The translations under genes were made by a program, and so were the position numbers. Positions 46,733-54,543 of a DNA stretch of 64,000 bases are shown piece after piece. Position 1 is the stretch's first letter; the number at the start of each line of letters is the position of its first letter. The stretch is from Robiginitalea aestuariiviva. GTDB taxonomy: Bacteria > Bacteroidota > Bacteroidia > Flavobacteriales > Flavobacteriaceae. The DNA is taken from NCBI RefSeq assembly GCF_029537735.1, contig NZ_JARPUQ010000002.1:384608-448607 (forward strand), read 5' to 3'. A model generated the notes under the pieces. It was given only the letters and a program-made list of their open reading frames with translations. It had not been told where the DNA came from and made no database searches.

Positions 46733-47675
46733 CCACTACAACCTTTTTGACCCGGTAGGGCCGCTTGCTCTGGGATTCGTAATAGGTGCGGATCAGCAAT
46801 TCCATCACGATCCCGATAGTAAAGAGCTGGATGCCCCCAAGGATGAACATCATCCCGAAGATCAGTAAGGGGCGGGTGCCGATGTCTTGTCCAAACCCGA
46901 ATTTGACCAGCAGCAGGTAGGCGTTAATGGCCAGCCCCAGCAGGATCAGCAGAACCCCGAAAATACCGAACAGGTGGATGGGCCGCTGGAAGTACTTGCG
47001 GATAAACAGCAACAGCATCAGGTCTGCAATCACTTTGAACACCCGCTCCAGGCCGTATTTGGATACCCCGGCGTTACGGGCGTGGTGACGAACGGGTACC
47101 TGTTTGATCTGGGCGCCTTCCAGGAAGGCAAGCAGGGTAATGAAGCGGTGCATTTCCCCATAGAGGTTCAGGTCTTTGGCAATCACACGGGTAAAGACCT
47201 TCAGGGCGCAGCCATTGTCCTTGATGTCCAGCTTGGTGGCCCGGCGCACCAGGAAATTGGCAATCTTGGAGGGGATTTTCTTGACCAGGGAATCCTTGCG
47301 TTTCTGCCGGATGCCGGTCACTACATCACAGGTGCCGTCCAGCACGTGGGGCAGCATCATGGGGATGTCCGCCGGGTCGTTTTGCAGGTCCCCGTCCATC
47401 GTGATGATGTATTCCCCTTCCGCATAGTCGATCCCTGCGGCCAGGGCCAGGCTTTGCCCGTAGTTTTTTTTCAGGCAGACCAGGTGTACTTGGGGATCAT
47501 TCATGGCGTTGATCGCCTCCCGGGTGCCATCGGTGGAAAAGTCGTCCACATAGATGATCTGATAGCGGTAGCCTTCCAGGCTTTCGTGGATTTTGCGGGT
47601 GAGCAACACCACGTTATCCGCTTCGTTATACAGGGGGATGACAATGGAAAGCAGGGACTGGGTCAGGACCTCCAT
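46716..47675 (-). CDS. Polyprenyl-phosphate glycosyltransferase (DPM1/GtrB/ArnC-like GT2)
   Basis: 319 residues. SIVIPLYNEADNVVLLTRKIHESLEGYRYQIIYVDDFSTDGT, IDYAEGEYIITMDGDLQNDPADI with the catalytic D-G-D, RRATKLDIKDNGCALKVFTRVIAKDLNLYGEMHRFI and VRHHARNAGVSKYGLERVFKVIADL are the GtrB/ArnC signatures; two membrane helices end the protein (HLFGIFGVLLILLGLAINAYLLL and PLLIFGMMFILGGIQLFTIGIVMELL). Transfers a sugar from NDP to undecaprenyl phosphate, the likely donor for a GT39 enzyme such as the one next door. Confidence 0.94.
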   Translation of the reverse strand: MEVLTQSLLSIVIPLYNEADNVVLLTRKIHESLEGYRYQIIYVDDFSTDGTREAINAMNDPQVHLVCLKKNYGQSLALAAGIDYAEGEYIITMDGDLQNDPADIPMMLPHVLDGTCDVVTGIRQKRKDSLVKKIPSKIANFLVRRATKLDIKDNGCALKVFTRVIAKDLNLYGEMHRFITLLAFLEGAQIKQVPVRHHARNAGVSKYGLERVFKVIADLMLLLFIRKYFQRPIHLFGIFGVLLILLGLAINAYLLLVKFGFGQDIGTRPLLIFGMMFILGGIQLFTIGIVMELLIRTYYESQSKRPYRVKKVVVGGKPS

Positions 47676-47743
47676 ACTGGCGGAAATAAGGATTCGGCCT
47701 CAAAGGTAAACCTTTTCGTCCAATGGCCGGCGGCCGGTGGTTA

Positions 47744-48748
47744 TCAGCCTTTACGGGTAAAGGCCTCCAGCAGGGCTTCGGCGGCCCCGAAGGGGCTCAT
47801 CTCCAGGCGGGCAACGGCTTCCCGTTTTTCGGCATAAGCGGCCTGAAAGGCAGGATCCTCGTAGAACCTGCCAACCAGGCGGTCCTCTAAAGTGCGCCGC
47901 ATCCATTCCAGGTTTTGTTCCGTGCGTTTGCGCCCGAACCAGCCCGAGGCCTTCATGATTTCGGTATACTCCCGGATCAGGGTCCAGAGGTCCTCGATCC
48001 CGCTTCCCTCCAGGGCGGAACACAACATGACCTTCGGGCTCCAGCCGCCGGCTTTGGGCGGGTAGAGGTGCAGGGCCTGCCGGAACTGGGTGGCGGCGCG
48101 GTTGGCGGCTTCCCGGTTTTCGCCCTCGGCCTTGTTGATGGCAATGGCATCCGCCATTTCCACAATCCCCCGTTTGATGCCCTGCAACTCGTCCCCGGCT
48201 CCTGCGATCTTGAGCAAAAGGAAGAAATCGGACATGCCGTGGACGGCCGTCTCGCTCTGGCCCACTCCAACGGTCTCGATCAGGATTACCTGGTAGCCTG
48301 CGGCTTCGCACAGGCTAATGGTCTCCCGGGTGCGACGGGTAACCCCACCCAGGGAAGTCCCGGCCGGGGAGGGCCGGATGTAGGCGTTTTCATGCCGGCT
48401 GAGCTCCTGCATTCGGGTCTTATCGCCCAGGATGCTGCCCCGGCTTATACGGCTGCTGGGGTCCACCGCCAGCACGGCCACCCGAATGCCCTGGTTGGCC
48501 AGCATTAACCCAAGCGCTTCGATAAAGGTGCTTTTGCCCGCCCCCGGGACGCCGGTTATGCCGATGCGAATGCTGTTCTTCCCGGAATCCAGGCAGGCTT
48601 CCACCAATTTGCGGACATCCACAGCGTCGGTCGCCAGGGCGCTTTCCACCAGGGTGATGGCCCTTGCCAGGGCACCCCGGTCTCCGGTCTTCATCGTCCG
48701 GATCAGGTGGTCCAGGTCCCTGGGTTTTCGCATTTTTTGGGGTGCCAT
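47744..48748 (-). CDS. meaB: Methylmalonyl-CoA mutase-associated GTPase MeaB/ArgK
   Basis: 334 residues. G3E-type GTPase: Walker A GVPGAGKST at 66-74, VLAVDPSSRISRGSILGDKTRM, IRPSPAGTSLGGV, LIETVGVGQSE as switch region, and the NKxD-like INKAEGEN (base-recognition Lys). It gates cobalamin loading and protects methylmalonyl-CoA mutase. The mutase genes are not in this window, so its partner is elsewhere. It follows the DUF2911 gene by 17 bases. Confidence 0.95.
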   Translation of the reverse strand: MAPQKMRKPRDLDHLIRTMKTGDRGALARAITLVESALATDAVDVRKLVEACLDSGKNSIRIGITGVPGAGKSTFIEALGLMLANQGIRVAVLAVDPSSRISRGSILGDKTRMQELSRHENAYIRPSPAGTSLGGVTRRTRETISLCEAAGYQVILIETVGVGQSETAVHGMSDFFLLLKIAGAGDELQGIKRGIVEMADAIAINKAEGENREAANRAATQFRQALHLYPPKAGGWSPKVMLCSALEGSGIEDLWTLIREYTEIMKASGWFGRKRTEQNLEWMRRTLEDRLVGRFYEDPAFQAAYAEKREAVARLEMSPFGAAEALLEAFTRKG

Positions 48749-48765
48749 GCTAAGGGGTTGGCAAT

Positions 48766-49332
48766 TTAATTGGGGCGGATGGGCACCATGATCTGAGTTT
48801 GGTCCCAGGAAAGCAGCAGTACCACCTCGCTGCGCACAATCTGGAATTCCAGCGTCAGTTGTTCGACCGGGTCCGGAAGGTTCAGGGCGGGAACCACAAC
48901 CTCCAGTACATCCGTGTCCGGGTTACGCGTGGTCTTGCGACCACCGCTGAGCAGGGTGGCACCCCAGTCCGGGATCTCGCTGTTCAGGATCAGGGTCCAG
49001 GCCTCCGGGTTGGGGATGGTCCATAAAGAATAGGTGCCTGCAGGCAGGGGTTGGCCACCTACCTCAACAGCATGGGAGGTGGTAAAGGTAGTGGGTTCGT
49101 TCGCCCCGGTACGCCAGACGCGGTTGTAGGGGACCAGCTCCCCGAAAATTTGGCGTCCTTTTTTATACGGGGCGCTGTAATGCACCTCCAGGGTAATCCC
49201 GGAGGCCTCGTACACCGCTTCGCGCTCCGGACTGTGTTTTTTGGTTTGTTCCCGCAGGTAAGGCATTCCAAAGAAGTAGCCCAGCAGTAACAGGGCAAGC
49301 AGGATGCCCAGGATCCATTTCAGGGTTTTCAT
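48766..49332 (-). CDS. DUF2911 domain protein, membrane-anchored
   Basis: 188 residues from the ATG at 49332 (MKTLKWILGILLALLLLGYFFG), one N-terminal membrane anchor. Domain: ASGITLEVHYSAPYKKGRQIFGELVPYNRVWRTGANEPTTFTTSHAVEVGGQPLPAGTYSLWTIPNPEAWTLILN is the DUF2911 signature, a beta-sandwich facing the periplasm. Function unknown; frequent in Bacteroidota. Divergent from the sigma factor operon and upstream of meaB. Confidence 0.88.
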   Translation of the reverse strand: MKTLKWILGILLALLLLGYFFGMPYLREQTKKHSPEREAVYEASGITLEVHYSAPYKKGRQIFGELVPYNRVWRTGANEPTTFTTSHAVEVGGQPLPAGTYSLWTIPNPEAWTLILNSEIPDWGATLLSGGRKTTRNPDTDVLEVVVPALNLPDPVEQLTLEFQIVRSEVVLLLSWDQTQIMVPIRPN

Positions 49333-49529
49333 GGCGGTCGTATTGGTTCCGTTAAAAATACGAAATCGGGCCCGAACGGCCACCGGTTAATGTGACATCC
49401 GAAGCCCCCCAATGCTAAATTTCCGACCTTTAGGAATGCCCCGGGCAGCAATTTTGGGAAAATCCCGAAATTTTTGAAACGCCTTCAGATTTCCCTCGTC
49501 TTTAAGGCAGCAACGAAAATCAACCCAAC

Positions 49530-50087
49530 CTGGAACGTTCCGAACCGATAGCATCCGAGCTCATCCGCCAGTGCCGCAACCAGAACCGAAAGGCACAACT
49601 GGCCCTGTACCGCAAATACGCCCACGGCATGTATTGTGTAGCTATGCGGCTGGTGCAGAACCAGGCGGATGCGGAGGACCTTACCCAAGAGGCCTTCATC
49701 AAGGCCTTCCGGAAAATGGACCAGTATCGGGGCGAGGTGGCTTTTGGCGCCTGGCTCAAACGGATCGTCGTTAACCGGTGTATCGATTTCCTCAAAGCCC
49801 GCCGGCAGCATTTTGTGGAACTCGAGGAACACCGGCTGGTGGTAGCCGATGCCGACACCTGGGAGGTAGACGCCCCGGTAACTGCAGAGACCGTTTACCA
49901 GGCCATCGGGGAGTTGCCGGAGAAATACCGGTATGTGGTTCAGCTCTACCTGGTGGAAGGGTACGACCACGGTGAGATTTCCGAAATCCTGGGGATACGG
50001 GAAGCCACCTGCCGAACCCGCCTGATGCGGGGGAAGGGGGTTTTGAAAGAACGCTTAAAGGAACATCGTCATGTCGCAGAATCTTAA
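49530..50087 (+). CDS. ECF-type RNA polymerase sigma factor
   Basis: About 185 residues if translation begins at CTG 49530. Family similarity runs upstream of the first ATG (49629): SELIRQCRNQNRKAQLALYRKYAHGMYCVAMRLVQN is region 2.1, and no ATG, GTG or TTG lies in frame between the stop at 49503 and 49629. The rest is region 2 (DAEDLTQEAFIKAFRKMDQYRGEVAFGAWLKRIVVNRCIDFLK) and region 4 (YQAIGELPEKYRYVVQLYLVEGYDHGEISEILGIREATCRTRLMRGKGVLK). Redirects RNA polymerase to stress or envelope genes. Its end overlaps the membrane protein gene by 17 bases. A rare start codon or an undetected frameshift is likely. Confidence 0.88.
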   Translation: MERSEPIASELIRQCRNQNRKAQLALYRKYAHGMYCVAMRLVQNQADAEDLTQEAFIKAFRKMDQYRGEVAFGAWLKRIVVNRCIDFLKARRQHFVELEEHRLVVADADTWEVDAPVTAETVYQAIGELPEKYRYVVQLYLVEGYDHGEISEILGIREATCRTRLMRGKGVLKERLKEHRHVAES

Positions 50088-50652
50088 AGAACTATTTGAG
50101 CGGGAACGCGAGCGGGATTTCCCAATGCCGCCGGGCCATGAACAGCGGTTTGCGGCCCGTCTGGAAACGGAATTGCCTGCGCGCAGGCCCCGCACCTACC
50201 TTTGGGTGAGTATGGCTGCCTGTGTGGTGGGTCTGCTGGGCCTGGGACTCTGGTTTTACCGCCCGGCCCCGGATATAGGGGGAGGGGCTGCCGAAGTAGT
50301 GGTGCAGGATAGCACTGCCAATGGCAAGGGCCTGTCCCTGGGCGATCTTTCCCCGGACCTGAGGAAGGTGGAGCAGTATTACGCAGCCCAGATTGGGATG
50401 GAACTGGCTACGCTGGACATTTCGGATTCCTATAAGGCGGTGGCCGACGATTATTTGGGCCGCCTCAGGGAACTGGATGCCGCTTATCAGGACCTGAGCC
50501 GGGAATTGAATGAAGTGGGCCCCAACGAGGAGACTATCACCGCCATGATCCGGAACTTCCAGTTGCGGTTGGATTTGTTGCTGAAACTCAAAGCAAAGTT
50601 GAACGAATTAAAAACATCAAAAAATGAAACAGTCACTGGCAGCAGCGCTTAG
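50071..50652 (+). CDS. Anti-sigma-like membrane protein of the ECF operon
   Basis: 193 residues. A cytoplasmic N-terminus (about 1-40, with FERERERDFPMPPGHEQRFAARL), one membrane segment (YLWVSMAACVVGLLGLGLWFY, about 43-63) and a periplasmic helical part with paired helices (QYYAAQIGMELATLDISDSYKAVADDYLGRLRELDAAYQDLSREL). No known anti-sigma zinc motif, but position and topology match a sigma regulator. Overlaps the sigma gene by 17 bases and the next gene by 29. Confidence 0.75.
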   Translation: MSQNLKELFERERERDFPMPPGHEQRFAARLETELPARRPRTYLWVSMAACVVGLLGLGLWFYRPAPDIGGGAAEVVVQDSTANGKGLSLGDLSPDLRKVEQYYAAQIGMELATLDISDSYKAVADDYLGRLRELDAAYQDLSRELNEVGPNEETITAMIRNFQLRLDLLLKLKAKLNELKTSKNETVTGSSA

Positions 50653-52066
50653 CGGCCTGCTATGTATGGCCCTTACAGGGGGCGGGACGGCCTACGGACA
50701 ACAGTCCAGGACCTACAAGGAAAGTTTTAAGGTAGACCCCGAGGTGGCCGTGCGGCTGAACACCAGCCATGCGGACATTGAATTCGAGACCTGGAACCGC
50801 AACGAGGTGGTAGTGGAAGCCGTCATAACCCTGAAAGGGGCCTCTGAGGAGGAAGCCCGGGCATATTTTGAGGCCGGGGGAATCAAGATTCTGGGCAACA
50901 GCTCCGAGGTAGAAATCAGCACAGGGGCCGAACCGGGTTGGGCCTTCCGGTTTAATGCCCCGGAGATCGAACACCTGGAAATCAACATCCCGGATATCCA
51001 AATCCCGGAGATTGCACCCATCCTGGAGGAACTGGACATTGCAGCCATGGTACCTCCCATGCCCCCTATGCCCCCGGTGCCCAGCTTTGATTACGAAGCC
51101 TATGAAAAAGATGGGGAAGCCTATATGAAACGCTGGCAGGAGGAATACAAGCAATCCTTCACCCCGGAACTGGAAGCGCGGATGAAAGAATGGTCCGAGC
51201 GGATGGAAGAACGCGGTGAGGAACTCAGCAAGCGCATTCAGGAACGCACCGCAGAAATGCAGGAGCGCATGGCCGCGCGGCAGGAGGAGATGCAACGCCG
51301 CAGCGAAGAACGGGCGGCGGCCATGGAGGAGCGTATGGAAGCGCGGGAACACGCCCGGGAAGAAGCAGCCAAAGCGCGTGAAATGGCACGGAAGGCCCGG
51401 GAAGATGCAGAGCGGTCGCGGGTATTTTTTATGCGCGGGGCGGAAGGCAATCGGAATTTCTCCATAGAGAAAACGATCCGTATCAAAATGCCTAAAAATG
51501 CCCGCCTGAAATTAAACGTGCGCCACGGCGAAGTTAAACTGGCCGAGAACGCACGGAACGTGCAGGCAACCTTGTCTTATGCAAGGTTGCTTGCCGCTTC
51601 CATTGTGGGGGATCAAACGGACGTTAGCGTCCGTTATTCCCCTGTGGCGGTGAAGGCCTGGAATGGCGGTCGCCTGCATGCGGATTTTTCCGAAGCCGTA
51701 CAGCTGGACCAGGTGGAAACCCTGCAATTGTCCGCCACTTCCTCCGAGGTGACTATAGACCGGCTTACCCGGGAATTGTCCATCCGCAACAACCTGGGCG
51801 CCTTGCGCATCGGGGCCATTGCGCCTGAATTCAGCCGGTTGGAGGTAAACGTGCAGAACGGCAGCCTGGATTGCCTTTTACCGGATGCCCCCTACCGCAT
51901 CAGCCTGAGCGATAATGCCTCCCGCGTGACCTATCCGGCCGGGGTGGTCTGGAATACCGGGCAAGGGTCTAAAGGCGGAAGCCGCAAGGGCTATTTCGGC
52001 CGGCAGGATGCACAACCCGCCATTGTGATCAACGCATCCTACAGCGATGTGAAATTGCGGGAATAA
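50624..52066 (+). CDS. Secreted adhesin-like (DUF4097-type) protein with a long charged coiled coil
   Basis: 480 residues. Signal peptide (1-26) then a beta-rich segment (SFKVDPEVAVRLNTSHADIEFETWNRNEVVVEAVI) as in DUF4097 adhesins, a Pro-Met-rich hinge near 143-153, then a strongly charged helical region of about 110 residues (156-266: EERGEELSKRIQERTAEMQER...AREMARKAREDAERSR), and a second beta part (IEKTIRIKMPKNARLKLNVRHGEVKLAENARNVQATLSY, LSDNASRVTYP). The coil is an unusual insertion in this fold. Third gene of the sigma operon, perhaps the signal or its output at the cell surface. Confidence 0.82.
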   Translation: MKQSLAAALSGLLCMALTGGGTAYGQQSRTYKESFKVDPEVAVRLNTSHADIEFETWNRNEVVVEAVITLKGASEEEARAYFEAGGIKILGNSSEVEISTGAEPGWAFRFNAPEIEHLEINIPDIQIPEIAPILEELDIAAMVPPMPPMPPVPSFDYEAYEKDGEAYMKRWQEEYKQSFTPELEARMKEWSERMEERGEELSKRIQERTAEMQERMAARQEEMQRRSEERAAAMEERMEAREHAREEAAKAREMARKAREDAERSRVFFMRGAEGNRNFSIEKTIRIKMPKNARLKLNVRHGEVKLAENARNVQATLSYARLLAASIVGDQTDVSVRYSPVAVKAWNGGRLHADFSEAVQLDQVETLQLSATSSEVTIDRLTRELSIRNNLGALRIGAIAPEFSRLEVNVQNGSLDCLLPDAPYRISLSDNASRVTYPAGVVWNTGQGSKGGSRKGYFGRQDAQPAIVINASYSDVKLRE

Positions 52067-52152
52067 TCCTGCGGGTGCCGGCCCTGGAGGCCGGGACCAA
52101 CCTCTTCTTCAGGGGGCTGCCTTAATACCGTCATTCCAAAGCCCGTCCGGGT

Positions 52153-52851
52153 TCAGTGGGCATTCTCCTTTAAATATTCCGGAAAATTTTGTTTGAAGCG
52201 GTTCAGCCGCGGCACGGATACGTTCCGAACATAAGGGTTGTTCGGGTGTTTGCGCTCGTAGTCCTGGTGGTAGTCCTCTGCCTGGTAAAAGGTTGTAAAA
52301 GGGGTGACCTCGGTAACAATTGGGCTGTCGTATACCTTATTCTCTTCCAGGGCCTGCATGTAGGCCAGGATAATTTTTTGCTCCTCAGGAGTCTGATAAA
52401 AGGCTATGGACCGGTATTGCGCGCCCCGGTCCGGGCCCTGCCGGTTGGGGGTTGTGGGGTCGTGGGAACCAAAAAAAACTTGTACCAGTTCAAAGAAGCT
52501 CACCTGCTCCGGGTCATAAAATACCTGTACCGTTTCCGCATGCCCGGTTCTTCCGTAGCTTACCTCCTCATAGGTCGGGTTTTTCTCCAGCCCGCCTGCA
52601 TAGCCGGAAACCGCTTCCTTTACTCCTTTCACGCTTTCGAAAATGGCTTCCACACACCAGAAGCAACCGCTGGCAAAATAGGCGGTCTGGTATCCCTCCA
52701 GGTCCTGTGGGGGCAGGGTATGGGTGACCGCGCTACTGGGGGCTTCAGTTTCGGGCTGTGCCGGGGTTTCTTCTTTTTTGGCCTGGGTCTGGCAGGAAAC
52801 CAGCAATAAAAGGGCAAGGATCCAGCGCAGGGGATGAAATGCGGTGTACAT
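52153..52851 (-). CDS. msrA: Peptide-methionine (S)-S-oxide reductase MsrA, lipoprotein form
   Basis: 232 residues from the ATG at 52851; lipoprotein signal MYTAFHPLRWILALLLLVSC with Cys20. Catalytic GCFWC at 62-66, then FESVKGVKEAVSGYAGG, NPTYEEVSYGRTGHAETVQVFYDPE, FFGSHDPTTPNRQGPDRGAQYRS. Repairs oxidised methionine, here at the membrane/periplasm rather than in the cytoplasm. Upstream open frame to 53022 overlaps the divergent M23 gene and is not coding. Monocistronic. Confidence 0.95.
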   Translation of the reverse strand: MYTAFHPLRWILALLLLVSCQTQAKKEETPAQPETEAPSSAVTHTLPPQDLEGYQTAYFASGCFWCVEAIFESVKGVKEAVSGYAGGLEKNPTYEEVSYGRTGHAETVQVFYDPEQVSFFELVQVFFGSHDPTTPNRQGPDRGAQYRSIAFYQTPEEQKIILAYMQALEENKVYDSPIVTEVTPFTTFYQAEDYHQDYERKHPNNPYVRNVSVPRLNRFKQNFPEYLKENAH

Positions 52852-53011
52852 AGCTATATTTTTCTTTTGATGTTCGAAGATACAAAGGGATTGGCGGTCC
52901 ATTCCCCAATACCTTGTTAATATCCCTTTAGGTCGAAACCCAGGGTATAGTCTTACAGCCAGTCCAAAATATACCTGTTGCCGGAATTGGATTTTACCGA
53001 TATTTGAGGTG

Positions 53012-53620
53012 ATGAGACCCATTCTGGATATCCCCTATTCCCCCGGGGCGTACCGCCCTATTGATCTCACCGGCTTAACCGATGCGGGTTGCCGCGAGGC
53101 CCTGGCTGGCTATTGGGATATGCCCGGGGTACGGGTGGCATACGGCGGCTATATGGAACGGCGGGGCCTCTACGATGGGTTCTCCCATTTTCAACCCGCC
53201 CCGGGGCAGGAACGCAATATCCATCTGGGCCTTGACCTCTGGGCCCCGGCCGGCACCCCGGTCCTGGTTCCGGAAGCGGCCACGGTGCACAGTTGGGGTC
53301 ATCGCAAGGCTCCCGGGGATTATGGCCCGGTTATCCTCTTACGCCACGAATCCGCTCAGGGTCCCTTATACACCCTATACGGGCATCTGAGCCCCGAAAG
53401 CCTGAAAGGGCTCGTTCCGGGTAAGGTGCTGCCGCAGGGAGCCCTGCTGGCTACCCTGGGGCAGGAATCCGTAAACGGGGGCTATGCGCCCCACCTCCAT
53501 TTCCAGCTGATCCGAGATCCCGGGGATTACCGGGGAGATTACCCAGGGGTCTGTAGTTTGCAGGAGGTTGACTTTTACCGGGAGAATTGTCCCGATCCCC
53601 TGCCTTTCCTGGGGTGGTGA
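53012..53620 (+). CDS. M23-family metallopeptidase (LytM domain)
   Basis: 202 residues from the ATG at 53012; a GTG immediately before is also in frame. The M23 zinc ligands are H71 and D75 in HLGLD and H163 in HLHFQ (161-165), with H125 near YTLYGHLS. GDYGPVILLRHESAQGPLYTLYGHL matches LytM-type peptidoglycan endopeptidases. No signal peptide is visible, so it may be cytoplasmic or poorly predicted. A GATATTTG box (52999-53006, one mismatch to TAnnTTTG) with TTG at 52978-52980 suggests a leaderless transcript. Divergent from msrA. Confidence 0.88.
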   Translation: MRPILDIPYSPGAYRPIDLTGLTDAGCREALAGYWDMPGVRVAYGGYMERRGLYDGFSHFQPAPGQERNIHLGLDLWAPAGTPVLVPEAATVHSWGHRKAPGDYGPVILLRHESAQGPLYTLYGHLSPESLKGLVPGKVLPQGALLATLGQESVNGGYAPHLHFQLIRDPGDYRGDYPGVCSLQEVDFYRENCPDPLPFLGW

Positions 53621-53723
53621 CCGGGGAAATCCCCCGTTGAAAAACCTATTTTTTCGCTTACCGGTTCGTGGACCCGAATCCGTTCATCGGGGCTTTTAAT
53701 CCCTTAATCTGAGAATTTGTCAA

Positions 53724-53740
53724 ATACCGAAAAATAAGGG
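53724..53740 (+). promoter_or_regulatory. Conserved upstream element of the first twin gene
   Basis: ATACCGAAAAATAAGGG, starting exactly 87 bases before the ATG; a near-identical copy lies 87 bases before the second twin (54213-54229). A hairpin GTCTGAT/ATCAGAC (53775-53781, 53790-53796) lies between element and gene. Confidence 0.5.
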
Positions 53741-53810
53741 GCTTTGGCCGATTTGAGGCCTATGGGTATGCCTGGTCTGATGTTATTTTATCAGACAAGA
53801 AGCCCAAATC

Positions 53811-54044
53811 ATGAAAGCCATTTTAACCTTCGTTTTTATCATTTTTCTCGGATTTTTCGTCCAGGCCCAGGAGCGTCCTGCTCAGGTTAAGGTAGAAGCC
53901 CTGCAGATGGAAATGGTTCAGGTGGCCCAGATTCAGCAAAACATGGCCATGGACAAGCAGGTAGCCCGCCTCTACCGTCGCAGTGGCTCCCGTGTGAAAA
54001 AGGCACTCAGCTTTGCGACCCTTAAGGATCGCGGAGTAGCCTAA
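53811..54044 (+). CDS. Small secreted protein, first of a tandem pair
   Basis: 77 residues. Signal peptide MKAILTFVFIIFLGFFVQAQ, then ERPAQVKVEALQMEMVQVAQIQQNMAMDKQVARLYRR and a basic tail SGSRVKKALSFATLKDRG. The mature part is one helical segment with a positively charged end. Its neighbour 256 bases downstream is the same length and about 70% identical. Function unknown; a small exported or surface protein. Expression may be controlled by the shared leader. Confidence 0.8.
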   Translation: MKAILTFVFIIFLGFFVQAQERPAQVKVEALQMEMVQVAQIQQNMAMDKQVARLYRRSGSRVKKALSFATLKDRGVA

Positions 54045-54065
54045 GCTAAAAACACCGGCTTACCC

Positions 54066-54098
54066 CTGGGGTTTTACCCCCAGCCTCCCCTTTTTTTT
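54066..54098 (+). terminator. Terminator-like hairpin after the first twin gene
   Basis: CTGGGG (54066-54071) pairs with CCCCAG (54078-54083); after seven more bases a run of eight T's follows. The gap makes it less certain. Confidence 0.5.
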
Positions 54099-54212
54099 CA
54101 CGATAGAAAATTCCTACACCCCTCGATAAAATGCACCCAAAATCGCCCAGTGGTTTTTGGGGTATGTTCCGTTTATCGATCATTTTTTACCGCTTATCCA
54201 TATTTTGGCCAG

Positions 54213-54229
54213 ATACCGAAAATAAAGGG
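54213..54229 (+). promoter_or_regulatory. Conserved upstream element of the second twin gene
   Basis: ATACCGAAAATAAAGGG, 87 bases before the ATG at 54300. Downstream the leader has CCCCTCCTCCAGGGG followed by CTTTTTT (54247-54268), a terminator-shaped hairpin, and AAAAAGACCCC (54284-54294) that could pair with AGGGGCTTTTT instead. Confidence 0.5.
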
Positions 54230-54299
54230 TTCTTCGACGAATGACACCCCTCCTCCAGGGGCTTTTTTCCGTTTTAATAATAGAAAAAGACCCCAAGTC

Positions 54300-54533
54300 A
54301 TGAAAGCCATTGTAACCCTCATTTTTGTCCTTTTTATCGGTGTTGCCGCCCAGGCTCAGGTACGTCCTGCTCAGGTAAAAGTAGAGACCCTGCAAATGGA
54401 GCTGGTGCAGGTGGCCGAAATTCAACAAAACATGGCAACTGCCAAGCAGGTGGCCCGGCTGTATCGCCGCAGTGGTTCCCGTGTAAAGAAGGCGCTCAGC
54501 TTCGGTACCCGCAAGGATCGTCAGTACGCCTAG
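54300..54533 (+). CDS. Small secreted protein, second of a tandem pair
   Basis: 77 residues from the ATG at 54300. MKAIVTLIFVLFIGVAAQAQ is the signal peptide; VRPAQVKVETLQMELVQVAEIQQNMATAKQVARLYRRSGSRVKKALSFGTRKDRQYA matches the first twin residue for residue over most of its length, with the same basic C-terminus. A duplicated gene with diverged leader hairpins. Convergent with the tesA-like gene, 10 bases apart. Function unknown. Confidence 0.82.
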   Translation: MKAIVTLIFVLFIGVAAQAQVRPAQVKVETLQMELVQVAEIQQNMATAKQVARLYRRSGSRVKKALSFGTRKDRQYA

Positions 54534-54543
54534 GGTTGGCCGG

